A stretch of 64,000 nucleotides of DNA from assembly GCA_029990175.1 (NCBI GenBank), contig JARKIP010000003.1, positions 3,906,001 to 3,970,000 of the forward strand, given 5' to 3'. Position numbers and translations under genes: made by a program. Shown here piece by piece: positions 54,867-64,000 of this stretch; position 1 is the stretch's first letter; each line of letters opens with the position of its first letter. Under the pieces are notes generated by a model. The model saw only the letters and a list, made by a program, of their open reading frames with translations. It did not search any database and was not told the DNA's origin. Source of the DNA: Petunia secreta (lineage: Eukaryota > Streptophyta > Magnoliopsida > Solanales > Solanaceae).

Positions 54867-55769
54867 ATACACTTTTAAGAATTTGTTTTTTGTTTAGTTA
54901 TAAATTTGTTAGTTTACATAAACTGTCAGCCTGCTACAATCTTCCCATTTATTTTGTGTTCTGATCGACAATTCAAACTTCGCGCATGCACGAAAAATAA
55001 GGCACGATGAACAAAAATATTCTATATAAGTTATACTAATTAGTTGAGAATGTGTTCTCGTCATATTAAAATGTTATCGGTCGTATGCTTTCTAAAAGTC
55101 TTTTTGTTATGACAGAAATGACTATATGAACTAGTACTCTTTGTTTCGATTTTTTTGGGTGTAATTTAGCTTGAAATGAACTCAAATTGAGAGACATAGT
55201 CACGTGAGATATACATATAGTTGAATATAAATGATTTAAAATTGAGGTGCCGTAGTAGTATTATTGTTGTGTGCTTTTCATGCCTTATTTCAAATATTAT
55301 TTAGAATGATGTCAATAATCGCCAGCATGAAGATACATGAGCAAAAAAATGATAATATTCGCTTCTAAATTCTTCATGGATTTGTTCATATAGGTTATTT
55401 AAATCTTAGAGCTTCTAAATTCTTCATGGATTTGTTCATGACATGATTTTTTTTCCTTTTCACATTTTTCACTTCCTCATGTATTGGAATTTGCATTTAC
55501 TTTAGAAGTGAAAGCAGGGTGATTTCTAAGATAGAGATACCGGGAAGGAACATAAAAGGCTTCGAATCCCAAACACTTATTCATTTGTTGGAGAAATCAT
55601 GGTGTTATTGTATTGCAATTTGCAAGTAAACCCGGGCTTAATTTTATGTTTTGATCATATATTTTATGTAAAATTATATTCGTTATTATGCATGTGTTGA
55701 TCATATTTAATTTTGCTCCCTTGCATATATGGTTCTAGTATTCTTGTCCGTGTAGGTTTTGTTCTCTTA
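54867..55769. other. Unassigned AT-rich sequence with a 50-bp-spaced duplication
   Basis: No coding signal. GCTTCTAAATTCTTCATGG and following bases occur at 55362-55390 and again at 55412-55440, a small direct duplication. Confidence 0.5.
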
Positions 55770-56011
55770 TACTCCCTCCGTTCCAATTTATATGGCAACA
55801 TTTCCTTATTCGTCTGTTTCAAAAACAATGTCAGTATTCTAAGTTTGGTAAAAATTTAACTTCGAAATTACAGTTTTGCCATTACTGAAATGATTTACAT
55901 CCACACAAATATCTTTATCTTATTTTACACCACAAGTTTAAAAAGTTTTTCTTTATTTATTAAACTTTATGTCGAGTCAAACTATGACACATCAAGTGGA
56001 ACGGAGTAGTA
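55770..56011 (+). mobile_element. Stowaway-like MITE
   Basis: The element spans 55772-56009 (238 bp). It begins CTCCCTCCGTTCCAATTTAT and ends AAGTGGAACGGAGTAG. The two ends are inverted repeats (CTCCCTCCGTTCC with CTACTCCGTTCC), and TA duplications flank it (55770-55771, 56010-56011). These are Stowaway (Tc1/mariner) features. It has no coding capacity. Confidence 0.92.
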
Positions 56012-56623
56012 TTTCTGGTTTTGGTTTAATTTCTAATGTATGATGTTGCGATCGTATTGCTCTCCATAACAATTGAGTAGTCAGTTTTCATTTCAAAATA
56101 AAGATTTGTTTCTTGATGGGAAGTCTTTTTTAAATTGTAAAGTTTTGAATCTATCTTAATGGGTCAGTAAAACTACTACTACTAAAATTACTCGCTTATA
56201 ATCAAGTATTTTATATATTTCATTTATATGATACCTAAATTTCCTTTGCCTTATCGTAGTAATTAACGCCAAACATTATTTTTTTTATTTTTATATATTA
56301 GTGTTTTCATTGTTGAGATGTATGATTTATAGATGATTCTATTTACTGAAAATAAAACAAAGATCTACTTAGATTTCTTCAAGTATAGTTTAGCATTTCT
56401 TAGATGTAAGTAGGGACAAATTTAATATCTTCAAGAGTTTGATGATCTTATTCATAATGTTTTTAAGTTGCCTAAGTTATACGATTTGGTATTTTGGTGC
56501 TTGAAAAAGTTAATAGAAATTTTTTTGTTTTTGGGTAGAAATAAGTCATGCATTAATAGATAATTACGACGGGTTACCTAGAGTGTTCATTAAAATTCCA
56601 CTGTAATCCATCACACAAAACTG
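56012..56623. other. Unassigned AT-rich sequence
   Basis: I see no gene, repeat or terminal motif that I can support between the MITE and the RNase H remnant. Confidence 0.4.
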
Positions 56624-57107
56624 CTAGAACATTAGTAGTAAATTAAGACGAGCCAATAATGGGATTTTTTGATTTCCTAATGACGATAAATTAAAACAGA
56701 TACTATCTGATATGGTGGTAACAAAACTTGGGTGCATTCTATCAGCTGACGGTGCTTGTTGGACGAATAGAAGGGGTACTACATGATGATAAATAGAGTT
56801 GAATTTGGACATTAAGGGAGCTCTTTTGGCGAGAAGGTGTGCCACTTGTTCCCCTGCTTGACATTATGCCTGATTGTAGGCATGCCCAGAAGATTCTCAT
56901 TGACCTACAATGTTCAAAAATAGAAGCATGAGTTGGTGTAGGTTTTTCTAAGAGAATGATAACCTCAATTAAATCAGTTTCTATTTCTAGTGGTAGGAGG
57001 CTTTGGTCTTTTGCAACATTTAAGCCCCTATATAGAGCTATAAATTTAGCTTGGGTATGGTTTATTCCATGAACTTTTTCTTGAAAGCCAATATCCAAAA
57101 TCCACAC
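56624..57107 (-). pseudogene. RNase H-like (RVT_3) fragment, probably of LINE origin
   Basis: The minus strand encodes WILDIGFQEKVHGINHTQAK, FIALYRGLNVAKDQSLLPLE and IETDLIEVIILLEKPTPTHA. These follow the plant RVT_3 RNase H pattern (A-E-x-x-A-L-x-x-G-L then E-x-D). A frameshift near 56830-56845 leads to GEQVAHLLAKRAP (the HxxNxxAD-like end). No reverse transcriptase is near. Such domains occur in plant LINE-derived and RNase H-fusion genes. The frameshift and lack of context make this a relic. Confidence 0.65.
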
Positions 57108-57140
57108 GAATTTCTAAAAACTCTTCCAATACCTGCATTG

Positions 57141-58041
57141 TGTTATAATCTATGCACCTCCTAAAGATACTAGAAGAGGGGTTGAATAGTGTCTACCGAT
57201 TTTCGTTTCAAGAACCTGGTTCTTCTGAATGTAGAACCTAGTTCTCGCCTTCTCAATTCTGCTTTTTCAACCACTGCAACACACCACAAACACACAAACA
57301 AAAACACCAGAATTTTACGTGGAAAACTCCTTGCTCAAGGGAGAAAAACCACGACCCACATTCTGGGATTTGAGAACTGAATCCACTAACACAATGAGCA
57401 ACTTTCTGATTACAAACTCTGTAACCAAGGGGCTACACTCTAGACCCTAATCACTACTCAAAGCTAAACTCTAGCTTTTGAAGTAATTTTGCACAAGTTC
57501 ACCTAATATATATGCTTCTATAATAAGCCAATAGGTAAAAACAATAAAAGCTCAAACTAAGACAACTTTCAACTCGATGAACCTAGACAGAATATCTAGA
57601 CTCAATAAACTCAAGCACACTAGTTGTCTTCTTCAGTTTACTCACGTAGAAAGATGCTAGATCGCCTTTGTATGCTCTCAACTCTCTGTTTGTGAATAAT
57701 TGAATTACGGCTTTATCAACTATTTGTATTTATACGGGCCTTGTAACCGTAGTCGAGTCCTACAAGGAATCCTTGTAATTATGGTAAGACAGGATTCCTA
57801 GTAACTCTTTTCCTTGTTGAAGTCCAACTCCTTTTCACACTTCGAAGACACAGCCTGGGCACCGCATCTTTTAGTCTTACTAGGATGCATATTCATTCAC
57901 GCGCCGCTATTCCTAGTTCCGCAGGGATTTGCAATCCGCAGCTCTTTTCGATCGGTCGTGCCCTTCTTTACAAGGACTAGGTTCTTCTCGAAGACTACTG
58001 AGTTCTTTACGTTTGTCATTCTTCAAAACTAGCACTCAACA
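57141..58041 (-). repeat. 3' LTR of SIRE-type element
   Basis: The minus strand starts TGTTGAGTGCTAG at 58041, directly after the polypurine tract. The other end is near 57141 (TGTTATAAT on plus), with 57134 or 57139 as alternatives. About 900 bp. Confidence 0.75.
57727..57734 (-). promoter_or_regulatory. TATA box of SIRE-type LTR
   Basis: The minus strand reads CCCGTATAAATACAAATAG. TATAAATA about 310 bases into the LTR is a strong plant TATA match. Confidence 0.6.
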
Positions 58042-58060
58042 AATTCCCCCTTTTTGATGA
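58042..58060 (-). other. Polypurine tract of SIRE-type element
   Basis: The minus strand reads CATCAAAAAGGGGGAATT immediately before the LTR start, as in other SIRE-type elements. Confidence 0.88.
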
Positions 58061-58511
58061 TGACAAACAAATGTTGCCCAAGAACCTGAATAGACAAAAT
58101 CCCAAAAGCACAAAAACAAAAATAACAAGTTCAAGAAAAATTAAACAGATGAATTAGGTCACAAACACCCCAACATTTCCTTCTTCCCCCTTTTGGCATC
58201 ATCAAAAAGATTCAAATACCTGCATGAACCTGTCAGTACTATCCAGTCTAAAGCACAAGGCAACAAGTCAGTAACAAGAACACACAGAAGCAGAAATAAG
58301 GGCGCAATCAAGAACCAAATACTTTAAAGGAAACAGTCATAAACATAAGGAAAATTAAAACCATTATCCAGGGTGTGATATCAGCACAACCCTATCAATT
58401 CGTACACAACTGAGAAATAAATTATTTGAAACAACCAACACTTGTGCAGGGGAGAATTGGAAGGAATTGACAACATGCAGAGAAAGGGATAGGAGGATAG
58501 GACAGGAGGAC
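58061..58511 (-). other. SIRE 3' non-coding spacer
   Basis: Sequence between the extra ORF and the polypurine tract. AAC/CAAAAA-rich on plus, with no coding signal. Confidence 0.5.
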
Positions 58512-60669
58512 TCAAGGCTGAAGGTTGAAGTGTTTGACAAGTGCCTCAAGTTTCTTCGTATTCTTGGCCCTTTCCATCACAAGCTCGGTCTCATACTTGT
58601 GGCAGTCTATCTTCAAACGATCAATTTCTTGATCCTTCAACTTCAGCTGTCTGTGGAGCTCTGCGTTTTTGGGATTCACTTCAAGGACATGAGTCTTCAG
58701 CTCCTTCACAACATCAATGGCCTTCTCAGGTCCATAGTCCTCACTCTCCTCAGCTAGCTCTTGCTTGACCTGCATGGGTTTCTTAGAAGCTCTTCTCTCC
58801 TTGAAGAAGTCACAATTTTTAAGTACATTGTGCCCAAACATCTGATGAATGGTTGGCTTCTTCCTAGCTTCCAGGGGAACCCCAAAATGTTCAAGTACTT
58901 GCTGGAGGATATAGGAATGCACAAGAGAATGTGGCTTCTGATCTGTATCTACAATCCTCTTGATATGTCTGATGATTAGCCCAGGTAAATTGATTTTTAC
59001 CCCCTATCCAGCAAGTCTATATATGTCAGGTCCAAAGCACTAGCTTCACTGTTCCTCTCTCCTTTAGGCAGAAGGAGCCTGTGCACAAACTCAAACAACA
59101 ACTGGTGTGCAGGTTCCATCTCCTTCTTATCTACCTTCCTCTCCTTCCTTAGCTTGGGTTTTCCTGAGAATTTCTTGACAACATCCAGTGGAGTCACACC
59201 ATCAGTCCTCTTGGGCCACTTCAATTTTATATACCTGCAATAACCTGCTTGCAGGTATGTCAAGAATCACTCCAAGCTCATGTCTCCCAAACTCTATCTC
59301 AACTCCCTTCACAGTGGTGAACACTCTCCTGGCATTAACTCTGCAGTTGGTATAGAACTCCCTGATCTCATCAACAAACAACTTCCTCTCTTTGTTGGCA
59401 AACAACCCAAGGCATCCTTAGTCACCAATCATCCTTAGCAATGGTTTCATGTGAAATTCCTTCTCATCATGCAAGATGCTGCCAGGCAACACCTGATGCT
59501 TTGAAAAGAAAGCCACCTTGTCTACCTCTTCTTCACTACCTCTCCTTCTCTTTCTGTTCTCAGCTTCACTATTTGTTTCAGAATCACTTGGCTCAGCGTA
59601 ACTACCAGCCTCATCAGTCTCTTCTTATATCTCCTCAGTTCCTTTTTCTTCCACCTTTTTCTTTTCCTCTCTATCTCTCACATGTGAATTGTTATCTCCA
59701 ACTTTCCTACCTTCTCCAGCTTCTACTTTAAAGCAGACCTAGTGCCAACTCTCCTGACAGTAGGTTCAGCAACAGGCTTATCTCCACTATCTTCACTAAA
59801 TTCATCAACCAACTTATTTTTTGTCACTAACTTTCCCCCTTTCACCAGTCTTCTCCTCTCTTCTGGATCTACTCTGTTTTCCTTAACAAATACTACCTCT
59901 TCTTCTTCTTCCTCAACCTCCAGTTTCTCATCCTCCTCACCGAACTTCCTTTTCCTCTTTGATTTTTCTGATTTCTTGGACATCCCTTCACTTTCAGTTT
60001 ATTCTGTCACAACCTCTTCATTTTTCTCTTCTTCTGAGTCTGTCCAATCTAGTTCTGCATCATCAGCCTCAGTAGGATCTGGGCAATAGACAGGCTTTTG
60101 TCCCAAATCCTGTGAGGCCTCAGCAAGAGCAGATGCTCCTTCATTTTTCTCCATACCCACAACATTTATGCATGGTTCATTTATATTTTCATTTAGGGAC
60201 TCAACAAGATCATGTTCCCTTAATTTTTCTATCACTCTCTCCGCTACATCCAACCCCACATTAGTCTTTTCTACTAAAGGCACATGCAAGTTTTTCCTAA
60301 GTTCTTCCTGTCCACACTTTTGCTCTGTTTCAACTGGGTTCCCCCTGTCTATTTTTTCATCAGACTCTACTATGTTACTAGGGTTTCAGTATCCGTCGTA
60401 CCAGGGCTTTTTATTTCTTCTAAACCAACAGGAGTAGATGTAATGGGATCAGGGATTACCTCAGAAGGTGATTCCGATGAACTTGGTGCAATGGGCGTAG
60501 TAGGCAAGGCTCTTGACATCGTCCTCTTGACCAATTTCTTGTCACCCTTTTGGAGAAATTTTGTTCTGGGCTTAGCAATCCTTTGTGCGAGAGTGGATGG
60601 GGGTGGTTTTGCAGATGATTTCTTGACAGCCTTTGTGGGTGAAACGGATGAATGTTGTACTTGAGACAT
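58512..60669 (-). pseudogene. Extra downstream ORF of SIRE-type element (env-like position), broken
   Basis: From ATG 60669 (MSQVQHSSVSPTKAVKK) a Ser/Pro/Lys-rich N-terminus runs to 60370. It is followed in other frames by acidic and Lys-rich segments (60289-59999; 59983-59723 with KKSEKSKRKRKFG and a Glu run). A globular segment comes next (59405-58997; RRVFTTVKGVEIEFGRHELG, QLLFEFVHRLLLPKGERNSE). It resembles what databases call putative plant transposon protein. The C-terminus (58922-58512; HSYILQQVLEHFGVPLEARK, then a coiled-coil with KELKTHVLEVNPKNAELHRQ) ends at 58512. At least four frameshifts or stops break it. The position matches the env-like ORF reported for SIRE elements, but I see no signal peptide or membrane span, so an envelope role is not supported here. 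Confidence 0.7.
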
Positions 60670-61308
60670 GATGAAGGTTTTAATGGATTTTAGACTGAGA
60701 TTTCAAGAATTTTTCAGTTTTAGGTTTTGTGAGAGAATTTTGATTTGAAAGAGGAGAAGTAGTTGGGTGAGTGAGTTCTGTGTGTATTGACGAAGGGGAA
60801 GGGTTTTGGTGATTAGACAGCTTCTAGGGAAGATAAAGAAATAATGAGATAAAGTAGAGAAGCACCTTTTTAAAATTGTTGAAAACCGGGAAGAGTTATG
60901 GATTTGACGGTTATGGACTCTTTTGATATAGCCTTTTCAAGTAGTGGGGTCCAAACAAGTCAAATAGAATTCTATCCCAAAAAGGAATGTGTTCCTATAA
61001 TTTAGGACAATTACAAGAACATGGAGGATCTCCTTTGACACACGTATAATTGACAATTTAATTTCAGTTATGACTTCTATCATGCAGGGTAGTGTGACTG
61101 TACCTGGACATGATTCCTCATGCTTCAGTCGGTTCCTTCTCAGTACATAGTAGGTCCTTCATGGGATCACATTATCCTCACCTGGTGCTCAAGGACTGAA
61201 CAAGTATACTTAATAAAGTACAAGGTTAGACTGAACAGTAATAACAGAATTTTAAACAGGGATAATTGAATACTTAACTAACCAATCATAGAGGGATCAC
61301 CTGATGGG
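60670..61308 (-). other. Spacer between SIRE pol and the extra ORF
   Basis: About 640 bases without coding signal on either strand. Confidence 0.5.
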
Positions 61309-61926
61309 TCATCCGTGTATTTTGGTCATCCCTAATTCCAACCTGTTTCTCTCAAACGGTACCTTGTTCAATGCTTTGGTAAATATATCAGCAATTTGAT
61401 CTTCAATCATACACGAATTCATAGTAATCAGAACTTTTTCCACATTATCTCTAAGGAAATTGTGTCTAATATTAATGTTCTTGGTTCTTTTGTGTTGGAC
61501 TGGGTTTTTGGCAATATTCACTGCACTAGTATTATCACAGAAAATTGGCACTGCTCCACACTTGATACCAAAGTCCTCCAATTGTTGTTTGATCCATAGC
61601 AGTTGTGAGCAACATGATGCAGCTGCTACATACTCAGCTTCAGCAGTAGATAGGGCAACTGAGTTTTGCTTCTTTTTAGCCCAAGAGACCAAACAATGAC
61701 CAAGAAAGTGTGCCATTCCTGAAGTGCTTTTCCTATCCACCAAATGACCTGCATAATCTACATCAGCAAAACCAATTAGTTCAAAAGTACCTCCCCTTGG
61801 GTACCAAAGACAAAGGTCCTGAGTTCCTTTCAAGTATCTCAGGATCATCTTCACAACTGTCAAATGTGACTCCTTGGGCTTGGACTGAAATCTAGCACAC
61901 AGTCCCACACTGTATACTATATCAGG
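61309..61926 (-). pseudogene. pol: Copia RNase H (SIRE type)
   Basis: After a TGA at about 61924-61926 the frame continues to 61309. It shows LRYLKGTQDLCLWY, GFADVDYAGHLVDRKSTSG (first Asp region; the family has D-A-D, here D-V-D), STAEAEYVAAASC (Glu) and CDNTSAVNIAKNP (Asp). It closes with VEKVLITMNSCMIEDQIADI, the usual RNase H end. The stop upstream sits where the family has Arg (CGA to TGA). The domain is otherwise open throughout. Confidence 0.92.
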
Positions 61927-63057
61927 TCAGCTGGCTGTGAGATAGAGGAGTGAACCTATGATTCCTTTATATTTTGTCTCGTTTGTTAAGGGACCTAGTT
62001 CATCCATATCCAGCTTGGTTCTAGGTGCAATGGGAGTAGTCATTTCTTTTGCTCCTTCCATGTCAAATTTCTTCAGTAGTTCCTTGACATATTTTTTCTG
62101 ATGAATCATAGTCCCTTCAGGCATTTGCTTTATCTGCAACCCAAGGAAGAAATTTAGTTCACCCATCATGCTCATTTCGAATTCACTTCCCATCAGATCA
62201 GCAAATCCTTTGCATAGCTCTTCATCAGTGGCTCCAAAAATGATATCATCAACATACACTTGAATCACCAATAGATCTTTTCCTTTCTTCTTGAGGAATA
62301 GTGTGTTGTCAATCTTTCCTCTCGAAAAACCATTCTTCAGCAAGAATCCTGAGAGTCTTTCATACCAGACTCTAGGGGCTTGCTTCAATCCATAGAGAGC
62401 CTTGTCCAGTTTGTAAACATGATCAGGAAATTCATTGTTCACAAAACCTGGTGGCTGTATCACATAAACTTCTTCATTCAGGTAGCCATTTAGAAAGGTT
62501 CTCTTTACATCCATCTAGTATAGCGTGAACTCCATATATGTAGCAAAGGCAATCAGCATTCTGATGGCCTCCATCCTTGCAACTGGTGCAAAGGTTTCAT
62601 CATAGTCTATTCCTTCTTCCTGACTGTAACCTTGAACTACTAACCTTGCTTTGTTTCTTGTCACTATACCATGCTCATCCAGTTTGTTCCTGAATACCCA
62701 TTTTGTTCCAATTATTGATTTGTCCTTTGGTTTAGGAACTAGGTGCCACACTTTGCTTCTTTCGAAGTGATGAAGTTTCTCCTGCATGGCTAGAATCCAA
62801 TCTGGGTCTTCTAGAGCTTCTTTTACATTCTTCTGTTCCAAAGATGAGAGGAAAGCAAAGAAAGTACAGAAGTTCTTCAAGGCTGACCTGGTCATGATTC
62901 CTGTATCCAGTTCAGATAGGACATTCTCCAAAGGGTGAGAGCTCTGATGTTTCCATGGCCTGAGTTGAATATGACTAGAAGCACTTGCAGCATTGTCTTG
63001 GAAGGGTTCTTCCTGACTTGCTGGATCATCAGCTTCATCAAAAGTTCCCCCTGTCAA
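61927..63057 (-). pseudogene. pol: Copia reverse transcriptase (SIRE type)
   Basis: Two segments in one region. 63057-62515 includes the linker, then the RT opening with GTKWVFRNKLDEHG and ARLVVQGYSQEEGIDYDETF. 62514-61927 includes DVKRTFLNGYLNEEVYV, YKLDKALYGLKQAPRVWYER and the palm VYVDDIIFGAT (YVDD). A TAG at 62515-62517 separates them, where the family has Gln or a similar residue before MDVK. In the family, DVKxAFLNG has Ala, here Thr. Catalytic Asp residues are present, but the stop splits the domain. Confidence 0.93.
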
Positions 63058-64000
63058 GTTGACTCCTTGTTCTAGTGTGCTTGGATTTTCACGTGATGTC
63101 TCCTAGTCTTCCGAGTCTTCCAGTTCATCTACACCTTCTTCCCTACTTAGGCCAATCACTTGATCATCAGCCTCAGTTGTTTCCCCCAATGCCTTATCTG
63201 ATTCATCAAATACAACATGCATAATTTCTTCTACTGTTTGTGTTCTTTTGTTAAACACCTTGTATGCTTTGCTTTAAGTGGAGTAACCAAGAAATATTGC
63301 TTCATCACTCCTAGCATCGAACTTCCCCAAGGGTTCCTTGCCATTGTTGTGAATGAAACATTTACAACCAAAGGGTCTCAGGTGAGCGATATTTGATTTT
63401 CTTCCTCTGAGTAGCTCATATGGGGTCTTGTCAAGAATTGCTCTGATGGAGCATCTGTTCAGCAGGCAGCATGCAGTGTTTATTGCTTCAGCCCAAAAGT
63501 TTCTTGCAAGCCCACTTGAAAGCAGTATAGTCCTTGCCATATCCTCCAGGGACCTGTTCTTCTTTTCAACCACACCATTTTGTTGGGGAGTCCTTGGTGC
63601 AGAGAAGTTATGATCTATGATGTTCTTGGCACAATACTCAGAAAATTTTGAGTTTTAAAACTCAGTTCCATGATCAGATCTGATGCTAATGAGCGCTAGA
63701 CTTAACCTTTTCTGCACTACACCAGCCCAGTCTTTTAAAGCTGACAAAATCTTCATCTTTATATGCCAAGAACAAGGTCCATGTATACCTAGAGTAGTCA
63801 TCAACTATCACAAACACGAATCTCTTTCCTCCTCTACTCCTGACTCTCATAGGTCCAGACAAATCCATATGCAATAGTTCCAGTGGCTTTGATGTACTTA
63901 CAACCTTTTTGGATTTAAAGGATGATTTCACATGGTTCCCTCTTACACACGCATCACACATTTTTATGTTTTCAAATCTCTTGCTTGGCAGTCCACGCAC
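63058..64000 (-). pseudogene. pol: Copia integrase (SIRE type) and linker, cut by window end
   Basis: The zinc-binding part ends with CDACVRGNHVKSSF, and the core starts LLHMDLSGPMRVRSRGGKRF (first Asp) and VIVDDYSRYTW. After a frameshift near 63700 come RSDHGTEF (second Asp), a TAA where the family has Glu, then PQQNGVVEKKNRSLEDMART (catalytic Glu). FWAEAINTACCLLNRCSIRA and the C-terminal HLRPFGCKCFIHNNG follow. Further stops lie at about 63274 and 63104 in the linker. Non-functional as read. Confidence 0.92.

Larger units (their letters stand above)
57141..64000 (-). mobile_element. SIRE/Maximus-type Ty1/copia retrotransposon, 5' part outside window
   Basis: Minus-strand order is integrase (from 64000), RT, RNase H (ending 61309), a spacer of 0.6 kb, a degraded extra ORF (60669-58512), polypurine tract (58060-58042) and 3' LTR (58041-about 57141). 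An ORF between RNase H and the 3' LTR and an AAAAAGGGGGAATT tract are typical of SIRE-type copia. At least five stops plus frameshifts break the pol frame. Gag, protease and the 5' LTR lie beyond the window. Confidence 0.9.

Noticed and set aside
58512..60669. Calling the SIRE extra ORF an envelope gene
   Set aside because: No signal peptide, cleavage site or transmembrane helix is visible. Only the position is env-like.

Overview
This is a gene-poor, repeat-dense stretch of a plant nuclear genome, almost entirely nested LTR retrotransposons. The lineages I recognise (Tekay-type chromovirus, Tat/Ogre-like element with the extra ORF1, an Athila/Tat-like element primed by tRNA-Asp, SIRE-type copia with an extra downstream ORF, a CACTA element and a Stowaway-like MITE), together with a CYP82-family P450 remnant, point to a eudicot, most likely an asterid such as Solanaceae. 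The family assignment is inference. I see no bacterial operons, CRISPR arrays, tRNA or rRNA genes, and no intact host protein-coding gene.

Layout. 1-6319: minus-strand Ty3/gypsy element, cut by the window start, with its 5' LTR (5708-6319), PBS and broken gag-pol. 6320-7591: LTR-like sequence without a partner. 7592-8712: plus-strand copia scrap. 8713-10740: two abutting minus-strand LTR fragments (gypsy-derivative type, then Ogre type). 10741-12815: unassigned sequence, including a possible exon-like piece. 12816-20074: 5'-truncated plus-strand Tekay-type chromovirus with a single-frame gag-pol (three nonsense codons), chromodomain and complete 3' LTR. 20075-30456: related non-autonomous gypsy derivative arranged internal-LTR-internal-LTR, with highly variable minisatellites in the LTRs and a patchwork insertion of foreign pol scraps.

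30457-52040 is a three-level nest. An old minus-strand copia element (5' LTR at 51350-52040, pol end at 30457) was split by a plus-strand Ogre-like element (32133-50068). That element keeps only ORF1 and a tandem-repeat-rich 3' region and lacks gag-pol. It was in turn split by a minus-strand non-autonomous Athila/Tat-like element (39172-45075; two LTRs of about 1.34 kb). A short unclassified mobile element of about 465 bp, built around palindromic repeats and flanked by 9-bp target duplications, occurs twice in the nest (32599-33058 and 51426-51894). The Ogre 3' LTR preserves the empty site for the first copy.

52426-53053 is the terminal exon of a CYP82-like cytochrome P450, now a pseudogene. 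It is followed by a CACTA element (53215-54863, TSD gat), a Stowaway-like MITE (55772-56009), an RNase H fragment of LINE type and, from about 57141 to the window end, a minus-strand SIRE-type copia element with its 3' LTR, a degraded extra ORF and RNase H-RT-integrase.

None of the elements is intact as read. The strongest candidate for something undescribed is the palindromic 9-bp-TSD element. The ORF1-only Ogre derivative and the single-ORF Athila-like derivative are also worth follow-up.
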